Assembly (NCBI GenBank): GCA_020850535.1
Contig: JADZEM010000004.1
Location: 44,691-108,690 of the forward strand
From: Chloroflexota bacterium
Lineage (GTDB): Bacteria; Chloroflexota; UBA6077; JACCZL01
Length of the DNA stretch: 64,000 nt
Reading direction: 5' to 3'
Made by a program: the position numbers and the translations under genes. The notes under the pieces are model-generated. The model made no database searches and was not told where the DNA came from. It saw nothing but the letters and a program-made list of their open reading frames with translations. Shown here one piece after another: positions 51,549 through 60,222 of this stretch (position 1 is its first letter; each line of letters starts with the position of its first letter).

Positions 51549-52472
51549 GTGGAACAGCCAGACGTCCTCCACGACGTGCGCGTCGTGCATTTCGGGCTTG
51601 GGTCGCTGGGCGCGGCCATCGCGCGGGTCGTTGTCCAGCGCGAGGGCCTCGCCAGCGTGGCCGCCATCGACGCATCGCCGGCCCGCGAAGGCCGCGACCT
51701 GGGCGAGGTCGCCGGCCTCGGCAGGTCGATCGGCGTCACGGTGGACGGTAACAGCAGCACCCTCAGCGACATCGAGGCGGACGTGGTGCTCTACGTCCCC
51801 GACGGCGACCTTGATACCGCCGTCACCGATCTGGAGCTGCTGCTCGAAGTCAGCCTGAACGTCGTCGCCGTGGTGCCGGAGCTGGCCTACCCGCCCGACG
51901 ACGACGAGGACGACGTGGCGGCGTCCATCGACACGCTCGCGCGCGAGGCCGAGGTCAGCGTCCTGGCGCTCGATCCGAACGACGCCGTCTTCGGGACGCT
52001 GCCGCACGTTCTCACCGGCGTGTGCTCGTCGGTGGACCGCATCACGATCCGGCGCATCGGCGGCTCGGCGGCAACCGGACGGCTCTCGATCGCCGACTGG
52101 GCGCGCGAGCTGGCCGTGGCGATGGGCTGGACGCTGGACGACTTCGACGAGTCGGAGGTGACGCCCGGCGGCGAGCACCATTTCATCGGGAGCGTCGGCG
52201 GCGTCGAGGTGCTCAACATCGAGCTGCGGCCCGGCCCCGACGCCCGGCGGGTCGAGATCGTGGTGGAGGGGACGCCATCGCTCACGCTGACGCTGACCGG
52301 CGGCAGCGACGACGAGGACGCGCTGGCAAGTCTGGCGGTGAACGCAATTCCGGCCGCCCTCACGTCAGACCCTGGCCTCTTCATCATGAGCGACCTTGCG
52401 CCGATCCACGCCTGGACGCAGCTCGGCCTGATGCCCGCCGATGACGACGACGACCTGGACGACGACGAGTAG
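51549..52472 (+). CDS. DapB-like NAD(P)-binding oxidoreductase
   Basis: The 307-residue protein has an N-terminal Rossmann domain ('VRVVHFGLGSLGAAIARVVVQREGLASVAAIDASPAREGRDLGEVAG') and a C-terminal part like that of dihydrodipicolinate reductase-type and 2,4-diaminopentanoate dehydrogenase-type enzymes ('DWARELAVAMGWTLDDFDESEV', 'HHFIGSVGGVEVLNIEL'). The DapB signature E(L/A)HHxxKxDAPSGTA is absent, so it is not DapB itself. A very acidic tail ends 'DDDDDLDDDE'. GTG 51549 is chosen because GAGGAG at 51534-51539 lies nine bases upstream; ATG 51540 abuts that site but would overlap dinG by four bases. Substrate unknown. Confidence 0.68.
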   Translation: MEQPDVLHDVRVVHFGLGSLGAAIARVVVQREGLASVAAIDASPAREGRDLGEVAGLGRSIGVTVDGNSSTLSDIEADVVLYVPDGDLDTAVTDLELLLEVSLNVVAVVPELAYPPDDDEDDVAASIDTLAREAEVSVLALDPNDAVFGTLPHVLTGVCSSVDRITIRRIGGSAATGRLSIADWARELAVAMGWTLDDFDESEVTPGGEHHFIGSVGGVEVLNIELRPGPDARRVEIVVEGTPSLTLTLTGGSDDEDALASLAVNAIPAALTSDPGLFIMSDLAPIHAWTQLGLMPADDDDDLDDDE

Positions 52473-52492
52473 GACAAGAAAGTCCGCGTGCC

Positions 52493-53662
52493 TCAGGCTT
52501 CCAGGCCGTACACCGCCCGCTCGAACCGCCCGAACAGCTCGAGCACGAGCGGGTCGGCGAACGGCTGGATCTGCGTGAGCAGGACGCCCGCCACCCGTGT
52601 GGTCGGGTCGAGCCAGTAGTAGGTGTTCGAGATGCCAGCCCAGGCCAGGCTGCCGGCGCTTCGGCCGGTCGGTGTCGGCTCCTCGTTGCGGAGATACGCC
52701 AGTCCCCAGGTCTTCGGCAGTCCGGGGAAGAACTCGGCGTCGTTGGACGCGCGCGGATTGGCGGAGATCATCGGACGGACGCGCAGCTCGCCGATCTGGT
52801 TGCGGTTGATCTCGGCCACCGTCTCGGGCTTCAGCACCTGCGCGCCGTTCAGCGAGCCGCCGTGCATGAGCATCCGCAGGAAGGTCAGGTAGTCGCGACC
52901 GACTGAGTAGAGGCCGCCGCCGCCCATGTACAGCGCCGGCTGCTGCGGGATCTCGAAGGCGAAGACCTCGAATGACGTGTCGCCGGTCCGCCGATGCATG
53001 CTGACCCGCCGTTCGCGCTGGTCCGGGCGCAGGATGAAGTTGGTGTCGGTCATCCCGAGCGGCCCGAAGATGTTCTCGGCGAAATACTCCTCCAGCCGTT
53101 GCCCGCTGACCGCCTCCACCGCCTTGCCGGCCCAGTCGATGCCGATGCTGTACTCCCAGCGCTCGCCCGGCTCGAAGACGAGCGGTTTGGCGAGCGCCTC
53201 GTCGCGGCAGGCGATCATCTGCGGCAGTCCGGCATAGGCCGTGTAGCGCGCGAGATCGGCGTTCCAGTTCTCGTAGGTGAAGCCGGAGGTGTGCGTCAGC
53301 AGGTGGCGCAGCGTGATCTGCCGCGTGGCCGGACGCAGTCGCGGAACGCCCGCCCCGTCGAAGCCGGTCAGGATCAGCGGGTTGCTCAGTTGCGGCAGCA
53401 CAGCCGAGATCGGCGCATCGAGTTCGAGCGTGCCGCGCTCGACCTGCTGCATGGCCGCCACCGACGTGATCGCCTTCGTCATCGAGGCGATCGCGAAGAC
53501 GGTGTCCAGGCTCATCGCCACGTCGCCGCCGGCCTCGCGGCTGCCGAATGCCCCGGCGTAGGTCTCACCGTGCTCATCGGCCGCCAGGGCCACGACGCCT
53601 GGCACCTGCCCCGCATCGACGGCCTGTCCGAGCACGTCGTCCATCACGGTCCTGACTGCCAT
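52493..53662 (-). CDS. Serine hydrolase of the beta-lactamase/EstB type
   Basis: The 389-residue protein belongs to the class C beta-lactamase-like serine hydrolases. SxxK is visible at 'SMTK' (S60, K63) and the Tyr motif at 'WEYSIGIDWAGK'. Other blocks are 'LRHLLTHTSGFTYENW' and 'GGGLYSVGRDYLTFLRMLM'. There is no signal peptide, so a cytosolic esterase or peptidase role is likelier than periplasmic beta-lactamase, though substrates cannot be fixed. GGAGG lies nine bases before the ATG. It is 39 bases downstream of the nucleoside phosphorylase gene, possibly co-transcribed. Confidence 0.86.
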   Translation of the reverse strand: MAVRTVMDDVLGQAVDAGQVPGVVALAADEHGETYAGAFGSREAGGDVAMSLDTVFAIASMTKAITSVAAMQQVERGTLELDAPISAVLPQLSNPLILTGFDGAGVPRLRPATRQITLRHLLTHTSGFTYENWNADLARYTAYAGLPQMIACRDEALAKPLVFEPGERWEYSIGIDWAGKAVEAVSGQRLEEYFAENIFGPLGMTDTNFILRPDQRERRVSMHRRTGDTSFEVFAFEIPQQPALYMGGGGLYSVGRDYLTFLRMLMHGGSLNGAQVLKPETVAEINRNQIGELRVRPMISANPRASNDAEFFPGLPKTWGLAYLRNEEPTPTGRSAGSLAWAGISNTYYWLDPTTRVAGVLLTQIQPFADPLVLELFGRFERAVYGLEA

Positions 53663-53701
53663 CGGATTGTCCTCCTCGACTCCGAAACGTGTGACAGAGG
53701 G

Positions 53702-55024
53702 TCAGCCTTCTGTCGAGATGCGGTCCAGTACGATGGGACGGAGCGCCGGGGCCTCGTCGCCCAGGCGGTAGGCGGCCAGGACAGTGGCGACCGCTTCCGC
53801 GCCAGCCCCCTCGGTGCGCGCGTGCACGCGCGCCAGCACCTCGCCTGCCTCGACCGCGTCGCCGGTCGTTCGCAGCACCTCCAGACCGACCGCGTGATCG
53901 ACCGGGTCACCCTTCCTGGCGCGGCCGGCCCCCAGCCGATTCGCCGTCAGGGCGACGGCCATCGGCTCCAGGTCGGCGATGAAGCCCGCGTGCGGCGCGA
54001 CGACGTCGAGTATGACCGGCGCGGCGGGCAGGAGGTTCGGATCGCCTACGGGTGCGGCATCCCCACGCTGAGCTTCCACGATCTCGGCCAGCTTCGCCAG
54101 CCCAACGCCGTCGCTCAGGCCCGCCTCGGCCCGCCTGCGGCCTTCCTCCGCGCTGGCAACGGCCCCGCCCAGCAGCAGCATCTCGCCGGCCACCGTCGTC
54201 GCCAGCTCCACGAGTCGCCCGTCTGACGGCTGGCCGCCGAGCACCTCAATCGCCTCGCGGACCTCCAGCGCGTTGCCCACGCACCGCCCGAGCGGTCGGT
54301 CCATGTCGGTCACGAACGCGGTCACCCGGCGGTCGGCCAGCCGCCCGATGGTCATCATCTCGGCGGCAAGCTGGCGTGCGCCGTCCAGGTCGGTCATGAA
54401 CGCCCCGCGCCCCTGCTTGACGTCCAGCACGATGGCCGGCGCGCCGCCCGCCAGCTTCTTGCTCATGACGCTGCTGGCGATCAGCGGGATGCTGCCGACC
54501 GTCCCGGTGACGTCGCGCAGGGCGTACAGCTTGCCATCGGCCGGCGCGAGGTCTGGCGACTGGCCGGCGATGGCCGCCCCGACGCTGCCGATCTGTTGCA
54601 TGAACCGCTCGGGGTCGATCTCGACGATCAGCCCGCTGAACGATTCCAGCTTGTCGAGCGTGCCGCCGGTGAACCCGAGGCCACGCCCCGAGAGCTTGGC
54701 AACGCCCACGCCGAGCGCGGCGACCAGCGGCGCCACGATCAGCGAGAGCTTGTCGCCAACGCCGCCGGTGCTGTGCTTGTCCACGACCGGCCGCCCGATG
54801 CCGCTCAGGTCGAGCTGTCGGCCTGAACCGGCCATCAGCGCCGTCAGGTCGGCAAGCTCCTGGCGGTCCATCCCCTGGCAGCAGACCGCCATCAGCCAGG
54901 CCGCCACCTGGTAATCTGGCACGGAGCCACGCACGTACCCGCCAACCAGCTGCTCCAGCTCGTCGCGGGTCAGCCGGCCGCCCCACCGCTTGCGATCCAA
55001 CAACTCGGGAATGGTCGCTCCCAC
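53702..55024 (-). CDS. deoA: Thymidine/pyrimidine-nucleoside phosphorylase
   Basis: The 440-residue protein cleaves pyrimidine nucleosides with phosphate. The family signature 'SGRGLGFTGGTLDKLES' is present, with 'VDKHSTGGVGDKLSLI' (phosphate binding), 'SSVMSKKLAGG' and 'DVKQGRGAFMTDLDGA'. The N-terminal helical domain and C-terminal domain are both complete. GTG 55024 is chosen because GAGGGGG lies six bases upstream and the fold begins there; the in-frame TTG 55060 would add 12 residues. It is 63 bases downstream of alr on the same strand. Thymidine versus broader pyrimidine specificity cannot be separated by eye. Confidence 0.88.
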   Translation of the reverse strand: MGATIPELLDRKRWGGRLTRDELEQLVGGYVRGSVPDYQVAAWLMAVCCQGMDRQELADLTALMAGSGRQLDLSGIGRPVVDKHSTGGVGDKLSLIVAPLVAALGVGVAKLSGRGLGFTGGTLDKLESFSGLIVEIDPERFMQQIGSVGAAIAGQSPDLAPADGKLYALRDVTGTVGSIPLIASSVMSKKLAGGAPAIVLDVKQGRGAFMTDLDGARQLAAEMMTIGRLADRRVTAFVTDMDRPLGRCVGNALEVREAIEVLGGQPSDGRLVELATTVAGEMLLLGGAVASAEEGRRRAEAGLSDGVGLAKLAEIVEAQRGDAAPVGDPNLLPAAPVILDVVAPHAGFIADLEPMAVALTANRLGAGRARKGDPVDHAVGLEVLRTTGDAVEAGEVLARVHARTEGAGAEAVATVLAAYRLGDEAPALRPIVLDRISTEG

Positions 55025-55087
55025 CGCTGCCCCCTCTCTGCTCGGTCGGTCACCCAGCAAAACGAGAGGCGAAGACAGTGGTGGCCC

Positions 55088-56302
55088 TCACACCCGGACG
55101 CCGACCAGCGCCTCGGACACGGTACTCCACCAGGAGAGGTTGCCGGCAAGGTAGCGGCGCGGAACGCGCGGCCCGATCCGACACAGCGCCTCATGCACGA
55201 TGGTGTCCGACCAGGATGCGTACTCGTCCAGCGTGACCGTGGCGCCAGTGTCAGAACCGATCAGCGTCACGAGGTTGCCGCCCTGAGCATGGGGCACATT
55301 CGACAGGTCGACGACGCACTGATCCATTGAGACGCGACCGACCAGGGGCACGCGCTGACCGCACACCACCGCGAAACCGCGGTTGGAGTGCGTGCGAGGG
55401 ACGCCATCGGCGTAGCCGGCCGGCACCAACCCGACACGCATGGGGCGGTCGGCCACGAAGGTGCGGCTGTAGCCGACTGAGGTGCCCGCTGCGATCTCGC
55501 GGACGGCCAGCACGCGAGATCGCAGCGCGACGGCCGGCTTCAGGCAGACCGAGCGCGTCACGTGCTCCGATGGGAAGTGGCCGGAGAGCGCGATGCCGAC
55601 CCGCACCATGTGCAGCCAGGCGGTCGGCTCGCGGAGGGCGGCGGCGCTGTTGGCCGCGTGGACGATGGGAGGTCGCCAGCCGTCGCCCTCGGAGCGCTCG
55701 ACCGCCTCCACCACGGCGTACAGCCGATGCAACTGCTCCTCGGTGAAGGCCCGATCCTCGTCGTCGGCGGCGGCAAAGTGGCTGTACAGCCCCTCCAGAC
55801 GCAGCGAGGGCAGGCTTCGCAGCAGCCTGACGAGCGCCGGCACCTGGGCCGGGTTCGCTCCGAAGCGCGTCAGGCCGGTATCGACCTTCACATGGACCTG
55901 GACAACCCGATCCTGCTCGTCGGCGGTCCGTGCCAACAAGAGCGCCTGCTGGGCACTGACCACGGTCGGCGTCACCCGATACTGCACGATGGATGCGGTC
56001 TCGGCAGGCACGTACCCGGCGATCAGCAGGATCGGCGCACGGATGCCGGCCAGCCGAAGCTGAATCGCTTCGTCCACCCGGGCGACGGCCACGCGGTCCG
56101 CGCCGGCCGCCAGGGCCGCGCGGGCCACCTCGACAGCCCCCAGGCCGTAGGCATCCGCCTTGACGACGGCACAGACCCGGGTGTCCGGGCCAATCAGACG
56201 GGCGACCTGCCGAACGTTCTCGGCAATGGCGTCGAGATCCACTTCCAGCCAGCTGGGGCGCTCGTGGCCGGGCTGAACGGCCCGGGTCTCGATCATCGTC
56301 AT
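55088..56302 (-). CDS. alr: Alanine racemase
   Basis: The 404-residue PLP enzyme makes D-alanine for peptidoglycan. The PLP lysine lies in 'CAVVKADAYGLGAVEVA', the second catalytic base (Tyr) in 'AGTSVGYSRTFVA', and other family blocks are 'VHVKVDTGLTRFG', 'EGLYSHFAAADD', 'HAANSAAAL', 'VRVGIALSG' and 'GRVSMDQCVVDLS'. ATG 56302 (or 56296) is the start; the frame upstream is non-coding. An extended -10 promoter lies about 70 bases upstream and diverges from proS. Confidence 0.93.
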   Translation of the reverse strand: MTMIETRAVQPGHERPSWLEVDLDAIAENVRQVARLIGPDTRVCAVVKADAYGLGAVEVARAALAAGADRVAVARVDEAIQLRLAGIRAPILLIAGYVPAETASIVQYRVTPTVVSAQQALLLARTADEQDRVVQVHVKVDTGLTRFGANPAQVPALVRLLRSLPSLRLEGLYSHFAAADDEDRAFTEEQLHRLYAVVEAVERSEGDGWRPPIVHAANSAAALREPTAWLHMVRVGIALSGHFPSEHVTRSVCLKPAVALRSRVLAVREIAAGTSVGYSRTFVADRPMRVGLVPAGYADGVPRTHSNRGFAVVCGQRVPLVGRVSMDQCVVDLSNVPHAQGGNLVTLIGSDTGATVTLDEYASWSDTIVHEALCRIGPRVPRRYLAGNLSWWSTVSEALVGVRV

Positions 56303-56370
56303 ACGAACTGCGCCATACGCTCGACTCTCGCCTCCGGGAGCCGGGCGACGATGGCCGGCTGGACCGCGCC

Positions 56371-56379
56371 AGTATACCA
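56371..56379 (-). promoter_or_regulatory. Extended -10 promoter of alr
   Basis: TGGTATACT on the minus strand combines the TGn extension with TATACT (5 of 6 matches). It lies 69 bases upstream of the alr start. No strong -35 accompanies it. Confidence 0.5.
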
Positions 56380-56403
56380 GACGCCGGCGGAGGAACTTGA
56401 CGG

Positions 56404-56433
56404 TTGGCAGACGCTCCGGCGGCTCGATAGAAT
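56404..56433 (+). promoter_or_regulatory. Sigma-70-type promoter of proS
   Basis: The -35 TTGGCA (56404-56409) and -10 TAGAAT (56428-56433) each match consensus at 5 of 6 positions, with an 18-base spacer. Transcription would start near 56440, leaving a leader of about 137 bases before proS. Confidence 0.6.
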
Positions 56434-56496
56434 CACATTTGGCGCAGCGTCCGCCGAGAGATCGCATCTGCGCCGCATGACACGCAGAGGTCTGTC

Positions 56497-56529
56497 GCCC
56501 CTCCGGCTGTCCGGGAGGGGCGCTTTGTT
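56497..56529 (+). terminator. Terminator-like hairpin inside the proS leader (possible attenuator)
   Basis: GCCCCTCCGG (56497-56506) pairs with 56511-56521 around the loop CTGT, with one bulged G, and is followed by GCTTTGTT. It lies between the proS promoter and the gene. Upstream, GGCGCAG and CTGCGCC form another stem (about 56441-56473). This layout suits conditional termination, but I did not find the conserved T-box sequence. Confidence 0.5.
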
Positions 56530-56576
56530 CCAGGGCGACGTGGTGCGATCCGCCACGTTCACGTGAGGGAGGCTGG

Positions 56577-58040
56577 ATGGTCACGCCGCGCAAAGAGATA
56601 GTCGAGGCAATCCCCCGCCGAGATGAAGAGGGCTGGTACCCGACCGTCGTCGCCAGGGCGGAGCTTGCCGACTACTCGCCGGTGCGCGGCTGCATGGTCA
56701 TCCGGCCGTACGGCTACACGCTCTGGGAGAACATGCAGGCGCGCCTGGACGCCCGCTTCAAGGCGACGGGCCACCGCAACGCCTACTTCCCCATCTTCGT
56801 GCCCGAGAGCCTGCTGCTCAAAGAGGCCGAGCACGTCGAAGGGTTCGCGCCCGAGGTCGCCTGGGTGACGCACGCCGGCCAGGAGGAGCTCGAGGAGCGG
56901 CTGGCGATCCGCCCGACCTCCGAGACGATCTTCGGCGTGATGTACAGCAAGTGGATCCAGTCCTGGCGCGATCTGCCGATGCTGGTCAACCAGTGGTGCA
57001 ACGTCGTGCGCTGGGAGAAGCGCACCACGCCGTTCCTGCGGACCACCGAGTTCCTCTGGCAGGAGGGCCACACTGCCCACCGCACCGCCGAGGAGGGCCA
57101 GGCCGAGACGATGCAGATGCTGGAGGTCTACCGCGATTTCGTGGAGAACGACCTCGCCATCCCGGTCGTCCCAGGCCGCAAGTCCGAGGCCGAGAAGTTC
57201 CCGGGCGCGGATGCGACCTACACCATTGAAGCGCTGATGCCGGACGGCCGCGCCCTCCAGAGCGGCACCAGCCACAATCTCGGTCAGAACTTCGCGAAGG
57301 CGTTCGACATCAGCTTTCAGGACATGGACGGCGAGCGGCGCTTCGCCTGGACGACCAGCTGGGGACTGAGCACGCGGACAGTCGGGGCGCTGATCATGGT
57401 GCACGGCGACGACGGCGGCCTGATCCTGCCGCCGGTCGTCGCACCAACCCAGGCGGTGATCCTGCCGATCTGGGGCCGCAAGGACGACGACCGCTCGCTG
57501 GTGAAGGACGCCGCCGACCGGCTGCGCCGCGAGCTGCTGGACGCGGGGCTCCGCGTCGAGGTGGACTGGTCCGAAGAGAAGCAGATCGGCTGGAAGCACA
57601 ACGAGTGGACGCTCAAGGGCGTCCCCGTCCGCATCGAGCTGGGGCCGCGTGACGTGGCCGACCAGCAAGCCGTTCTGGTACGCCGCGACGACCCGAACCC
57701 GCGCCCCGAGAAGCGGCCCGTCGCCTGGAGCGCCCTCGTGGATGAGCTGCGGAGCACGCTCGACGCCATTCAGAAGAACCTCTTTCTGCGGGCCGTCGCC
57801 CTGCGCGAGGCCAAGACGCACCGGGTCGAGACGCTGGACGAGCTGGCGGCCATCGTGGAGGGGCCGCGCGGCTTCATCGAGGCGCACTGGTGCGGCGGCG
57901 CCGCCTGTGAGGCGACCGTCAAAGAGAAGACCGGCGCAACCATCCGCTGCCTGCCGTCGAACGCGCAGCCAGAGGATGGGCGATGTATCGTTGATGGGCG
58001 GCCGAGCACGGCTCGCGTCCTGTTCGCCCGCGCCTACTGA
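56577..58040 (+). CDS. proS: Prolyl-tRNA synthetase, archaeal/eukaryotic-like (ProS type 3)
   Basis: The 487-residue class II synthetase charges tRNA-Pro. It has 'MVIRPYGYTLWENMQARLDARF', 'YFPIFVPESLL', motif 2 'RPTSETIFGVMYSKWIQSWRDLP' and 'VVRWEKRTTPFLRTTEFLWQEGHTAH', and motif 3 'MVHGDDGGLILPPVVAP'. The editing INS domain of the usual bacterial form is absent, and a C-terminal domain with cysteines ('WCGGAACEATVKEKTGATIRCLP', then 'GRCIVDG') ends in 'ARVLFARAY', as in archaeal and eukaryotic ProRS. GGGAGG lies five bases before the ATG. A promoter and hairpin precede it. Confidence 0.93.
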   Translation: MVTPRKEIVEAIPRRDEEGWYPTVVARAELADYSPVRGCMVIRPYGYTLWENMQARLDARFKATGHRNAYFPIFVPESLLLKEAEHVEGFAPEVAWVTHAGQEELEERLAIRPTSETIFGVMYSKWIQSWRDLPMLVNQWCNVVRWEKRTTPFLRTTEFLWQEGHTAHRTAEEGQAETMQMLEVYRDFVENDLAIPVVPGRKSEAEKFPGADATYTIEALMPDGRALQSGTSHNLGQNFAKAFDISFQDMDGERRFAWTTSWGLSTRTVGALIMVHGDDGGLILPPVVAPTQAVILPIWGRKDDDRSLVKDAADRLRRELLDAGLRVEVDWSEEKQIGWKHNEWTLKGVPVRIELGPRDVADQQAVLVRRDDPNPRPEKRPVAWSALVDELRSTLDAIQKNLFLRAVALREAKTHRVETLDELAAIVEGPRGFIEAHWCGGAACEATVKEKTGATIRCLPSNAQPEDGRCIVDGRPSTARVLFARAY

Positions 58041-58094
58041 GCCCGCCCAGATCCCTCAGCCGAGGCCGGGCGGACACCTGAGGAGTCACGCCTG

Positions 58095-59009
58095 ATGGCC
58101 GATGAACAGCTGCTCGCCCTCGCTGTCGAGATGCTCGACCGACCGGGCGATCTCGAGCCGGAGCTGATCGGCGCGCTGTCGCACCTCGTCCGAACCGATC
58201 TGGAGGCTGTTGCTCAGGCGTGGCGCGGCCTCCCCATCGAGCGGCGGCTGGAGCTTCTGACCCAGCTTGGCCGCTCGGAGCGGCAGCACGCCCAGCAAGA
58301 TTTCAACGCCATCTACGGGATGGCCCTGTCCGACGACGAGGGGCGGGTGCGGCGGCTCGCCGTCGACTCGATTGTCACCGAGAACGGGCCGGCCCTGCTC
58401 GACCGCCTGACCGAGATGGCCGAGTCCGATCCCGACCCGTATGCCCGTGAGGCAGCCGTGGCGCGGCTCGGGCCGTTCGCGCTGATGGCCGAGCTTGGCG
58501 AGCTGCCGGCCCCGTGGGCCGATCGTCTCCGCACCCTGCTGCTCGCGATCCACAACGACGCGTCCGCGCCCATTGGCGTGCGCCGTGAGGCGTTGGCCTC
58601 CGTGGGCTACCTGGACAGCGTCAAGGTCGAGAGCGCCATCGAAGAAGGATTCGAGGAGCCGGCTTTTCAGCTCTGGGCCATGCGCGCAATGGGCCGCACC
58701 GCCAACGTGGACTGGCTCGACACGCTGATCGGGGAGGCCGCGCATCCCGACCCGGCCGTGCGCCAGGAAGTCGCGCGGGCGCTGGGTGAGCTGGCGGATG
58801 AGCAGGCAGCGCCGACCGTCGCCGAGCTTGTGGACGACACCGAGCTGGAAGTCCAGCTCGCGGCCATCAAGTCGCTGGGGCAGATCGGCGGGGACGAGGC
58901 GCGCGAGGCGTTGATCTACGCCCTGGAAGATGAGCGCGACATCATCCGCGAGGCGGCCGAGAACGCGCTGAACGAGATCGAGGAGACGGAAGACCCGCTG
59001 TCGCTGTAG
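58095..59009 (+). CDS. HEAT-repeat protein
   Basis: The 304-residue protein is built almost wholly of HEAT/PBS-lyase-type helical repeats, clearest in 'DEGRVRRLAVDSIVTENGPALLDRLTEMAESDPDPYAREAAVARLG', 'DPAVRQEVARALGELADEQAAPTVAELVDDTELEVQLAAIKSLGQIGGDEAREALIYALEDERDIIREAAENALNEIEE'. It is probably a cytosolic protein-binding scaffold. There are no catalytic motifs, signal peptide or membrane segment. GGAG lies nine bases before the ATG. It follows proS by 54 bases on the same strand and may be co-transcribed. The function is unknown. Confidence 0.8.
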   Translation: MADEQLLALAVEMLDRPGDLEPELIGALSHLVRTDLEAVAQAWRGLPIERRLELLTQLGRSERQHAQQDFNAIYGMALSDDEGRVRRLAVDSIVTENGPALLDRLTEMAESDPDPYAREAAVARLGPFALMAELGELPAPWADRLRTLLLAIHNDASAPIGVRREALASVGYLDSVKVESAIEEGFEEPAFQLWAMRAMGRTANVDWLDTLIGEAAHPDPAVRQEVARALGELADEQAAPTVAELVDDTELEVQLAAIKSLGQIGGDEAREALIYALEDERDIIREAAENALNEIEETEDPLSL

Positions 59010-59040
59010 CTCGCCACCGTGCAGCGGCAAACGAGCATGG

Positions 59041-59291
59041 CATCCCGACCCCATTCGGCACGCTCAGGGCAAGCTACGCGAGGAACGAGCACACCCGCTC
59101 GTCATCCCGACCGCGGCGAGGCACGAGCGGAGCGGAGGGATCTTCCCCAGGTGAGGGACGACTGACGAGGAAGATCCCTCGACTTCGCTCCTTCGTCACT
59201 TCGCTCGGGATGACGGGTTCAGGGGCAAGCTCACTTCGCCCGGGATGACGGGACAGTAGGCCGCAAAGCCTGCCCTGAGCTTGCCGAATGG
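59041..59291. repeat. MITE-like 250-bp element, copy A
   Basis: This element starts with CATCCCGACCCCATTCGGCA and ends with its imperfect reverse complement, GCCTGCCCTGAGCTTGCCGAATGG, giving terminal inverted repeats of about 24 bases. An inner pair, AGGGATCTTCC and GGAAGATCCCT, forms a second stem, and CGGGATGACGG motifs recur toward the right end. A near-identical copy lies at 63555-63803 in the same orientation. It encodes nothing. It fills most of the 344-base gap between the HEAT gene and the anti-sigma gene (convergent ends). Confidence 0.85.
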
Positions 59292-59353
59292 CCTCGTCTA
59301 TCCCACGATCCCGGGTGTTGGCAGCATCGGAGGACACCGGCCTGCAAGCCGTA

Positions 59354-59599
59354 CTACCCGCGGGGCTTGAGCTTCGCCATGATCTGGTCGCGCAGGGCCG
59401 AGGGCGCGCACTCGCCGACGCAGTGGACGCGCACCAGCCGCCGCAGCTTCTCCTCGAAACGGTAGACGTTCAGGCATGGCGGGCAGCGGTCGAGGTGGCC
59501 CTGGACCGTCTGGATCTCGCAGACCGTCAACTCTCGATCCAGGAACTCGCCAAGGATCTTGACGGTCTCGGCGCACTTGCTCTTCTCTTCCCCGCTCAT
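59354..59599 (-). CDS. ZAS-type anti-sigma factor (RsrA-like)
   Basis: The 81-residue protein has the zinc-binding anti-sigma motif: C9 or C27, then 'QGHLDRCPPC' (HxxxCxxC), followed by 'RVHCVGECAPSALRDQIMAKL'. It resembles the RsrA/mycothiol-system anti-sigma type, in which thiol oxidation releases zinc and the sigma factor. It has no membrane segment, so sensing would be cytosolic. ATG 59599 overlaps the stop of the sigma gene by four bases (ATGA), fixing both the start and the pairing. Redox sensing is inferred from the family. Confidence 0.85.
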   Translation of the reverse strand: MSGEEKSKCAETVKILGEFLDRELTVCEIQTVQGHLDRCPPCLNVYRFEEKLRRLVRVHCVGECAPSALRDQIMAKLKPRG

Positions 59600-60213
59600 G
59601 ACTGTTTCCCCCCGGCAAAGCCGGCGCTTCGGGCCTGCTCCACCAACGCCTTCTGCAACAGGCGCCGTCCACGGAACAGGCGTGACATCACCGTTCCCTT
59701 CTTGACGTTTGTGATCTCGGCGATGTCGTTGTAGGAGAACCCTTCGACATCGGCGAGCAAGACGGTGATGCGATACTGCGATGGCAGGGCTTCGATGGCT
59801 GCTCGGATGTCCTCTTCCGCGAACCGATCCAGCACCTGCGCCTCGACGTTGCCGCCGCGCGACGCGGCCTCGTTGTCGAGATATCGATACAGCGAAAGCT
59901 CCTCCGAATCGTCGAGCGAATCGACCCGTGGCTCGGATGATGCCTTGCGGTACCGATTGATGTAGGTGTTGGTCAGGATCTTGAACAACCACGCACGGAG
60001 ATTCGTGCCCGGTTCGAAGCGGTCCAGGAATCGGTAGGCACGCAGCATCGTCTCCTGAACCAGGTCTTCGGCGTCCTGCGGATTTCGCGTCATCCGCAGC
60101 GCCGTGCGATACAGCGCGTCCAGGTGCTGCATCACCTCGGTTTCGAAGAACGATTCGCGCTGCTCTGGCGGGACGCCAGCACGCGGAGTTGGGGAAGGCT
60201 CAGAGACCGTCAT
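59596..60213 (-). CDS. ECF sigma factor (SigR/SigH-like)
   Basis: The 205-residue protein has sigma region 2 ('MQHLDALYRTALRMTRNPQDAEDLVQETMLRAYRFLDRFEPGTNLRAWLFKILTNTYINRYRK') and region 4 ('AIEALPSQYRITVLLADVEGFSYNDIAEITNVKKGTVMSRLFRGRRLLQKAL'), without regions 1 and 3. With the ZAS partner encoded in a four-base overlap it resembles the oxidative-stress SigR/RsrA and SigH/RshA pairs. The start is taken at ATG 60213; the frame runs further up to 60312 without conserved sequence. A -35/-10 pair close to the ATG suggests a nearly leaderless transcript. Confidence 0.88.
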   Translation of the reverse strand: MTVSEPSPTPRAGVPPEQRESFFETEVMQHLDALYRTALRMTRNPQDAEDLVQETMLRAYRFLDRFEPGTNLRAWLFKILTNTYINRYRKASSEPRVDSLDDSEELSLYRYLDNEAASRGGNVEAQVLDRFAEEDIRAAIEALPSQYRITVLLADVEGFSYNDIAEITNVKKGTVMSRLFRGRRLLQKALVEQARSAGFAGGKQS

Positions 60214-60222
60214 GGCCCCCAG

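Noticed and set aside
51540..52472. DapB (dihydrodipicolinate reductase)
   Set aside because: The catalytic HHxxKxDAPSGTA block is missing and the C-terminal part differs, so only a family-level call is justified.
56477..56566. Leader peptide in the proS leader
   Set aside because: The small frame has no Shine-Dalgarno and only one Pro codon, so proline-responsive translation attenuation is not supported.
56440..56576. T-box riboswitch before proS
   Set aside because: The UGGNACC-type sequence and Stem I motifs were not found; the nearest match, TGGTGCGATCC, differs at key positions. Only an attenuator-like hairpin is supported.
59041..59337. Small minus-strand gene in the repeat
   Set aside because: The frame consists of the MITE-like repeat, which also occurs at 63555-63803, and translates to low-complexity sequence.
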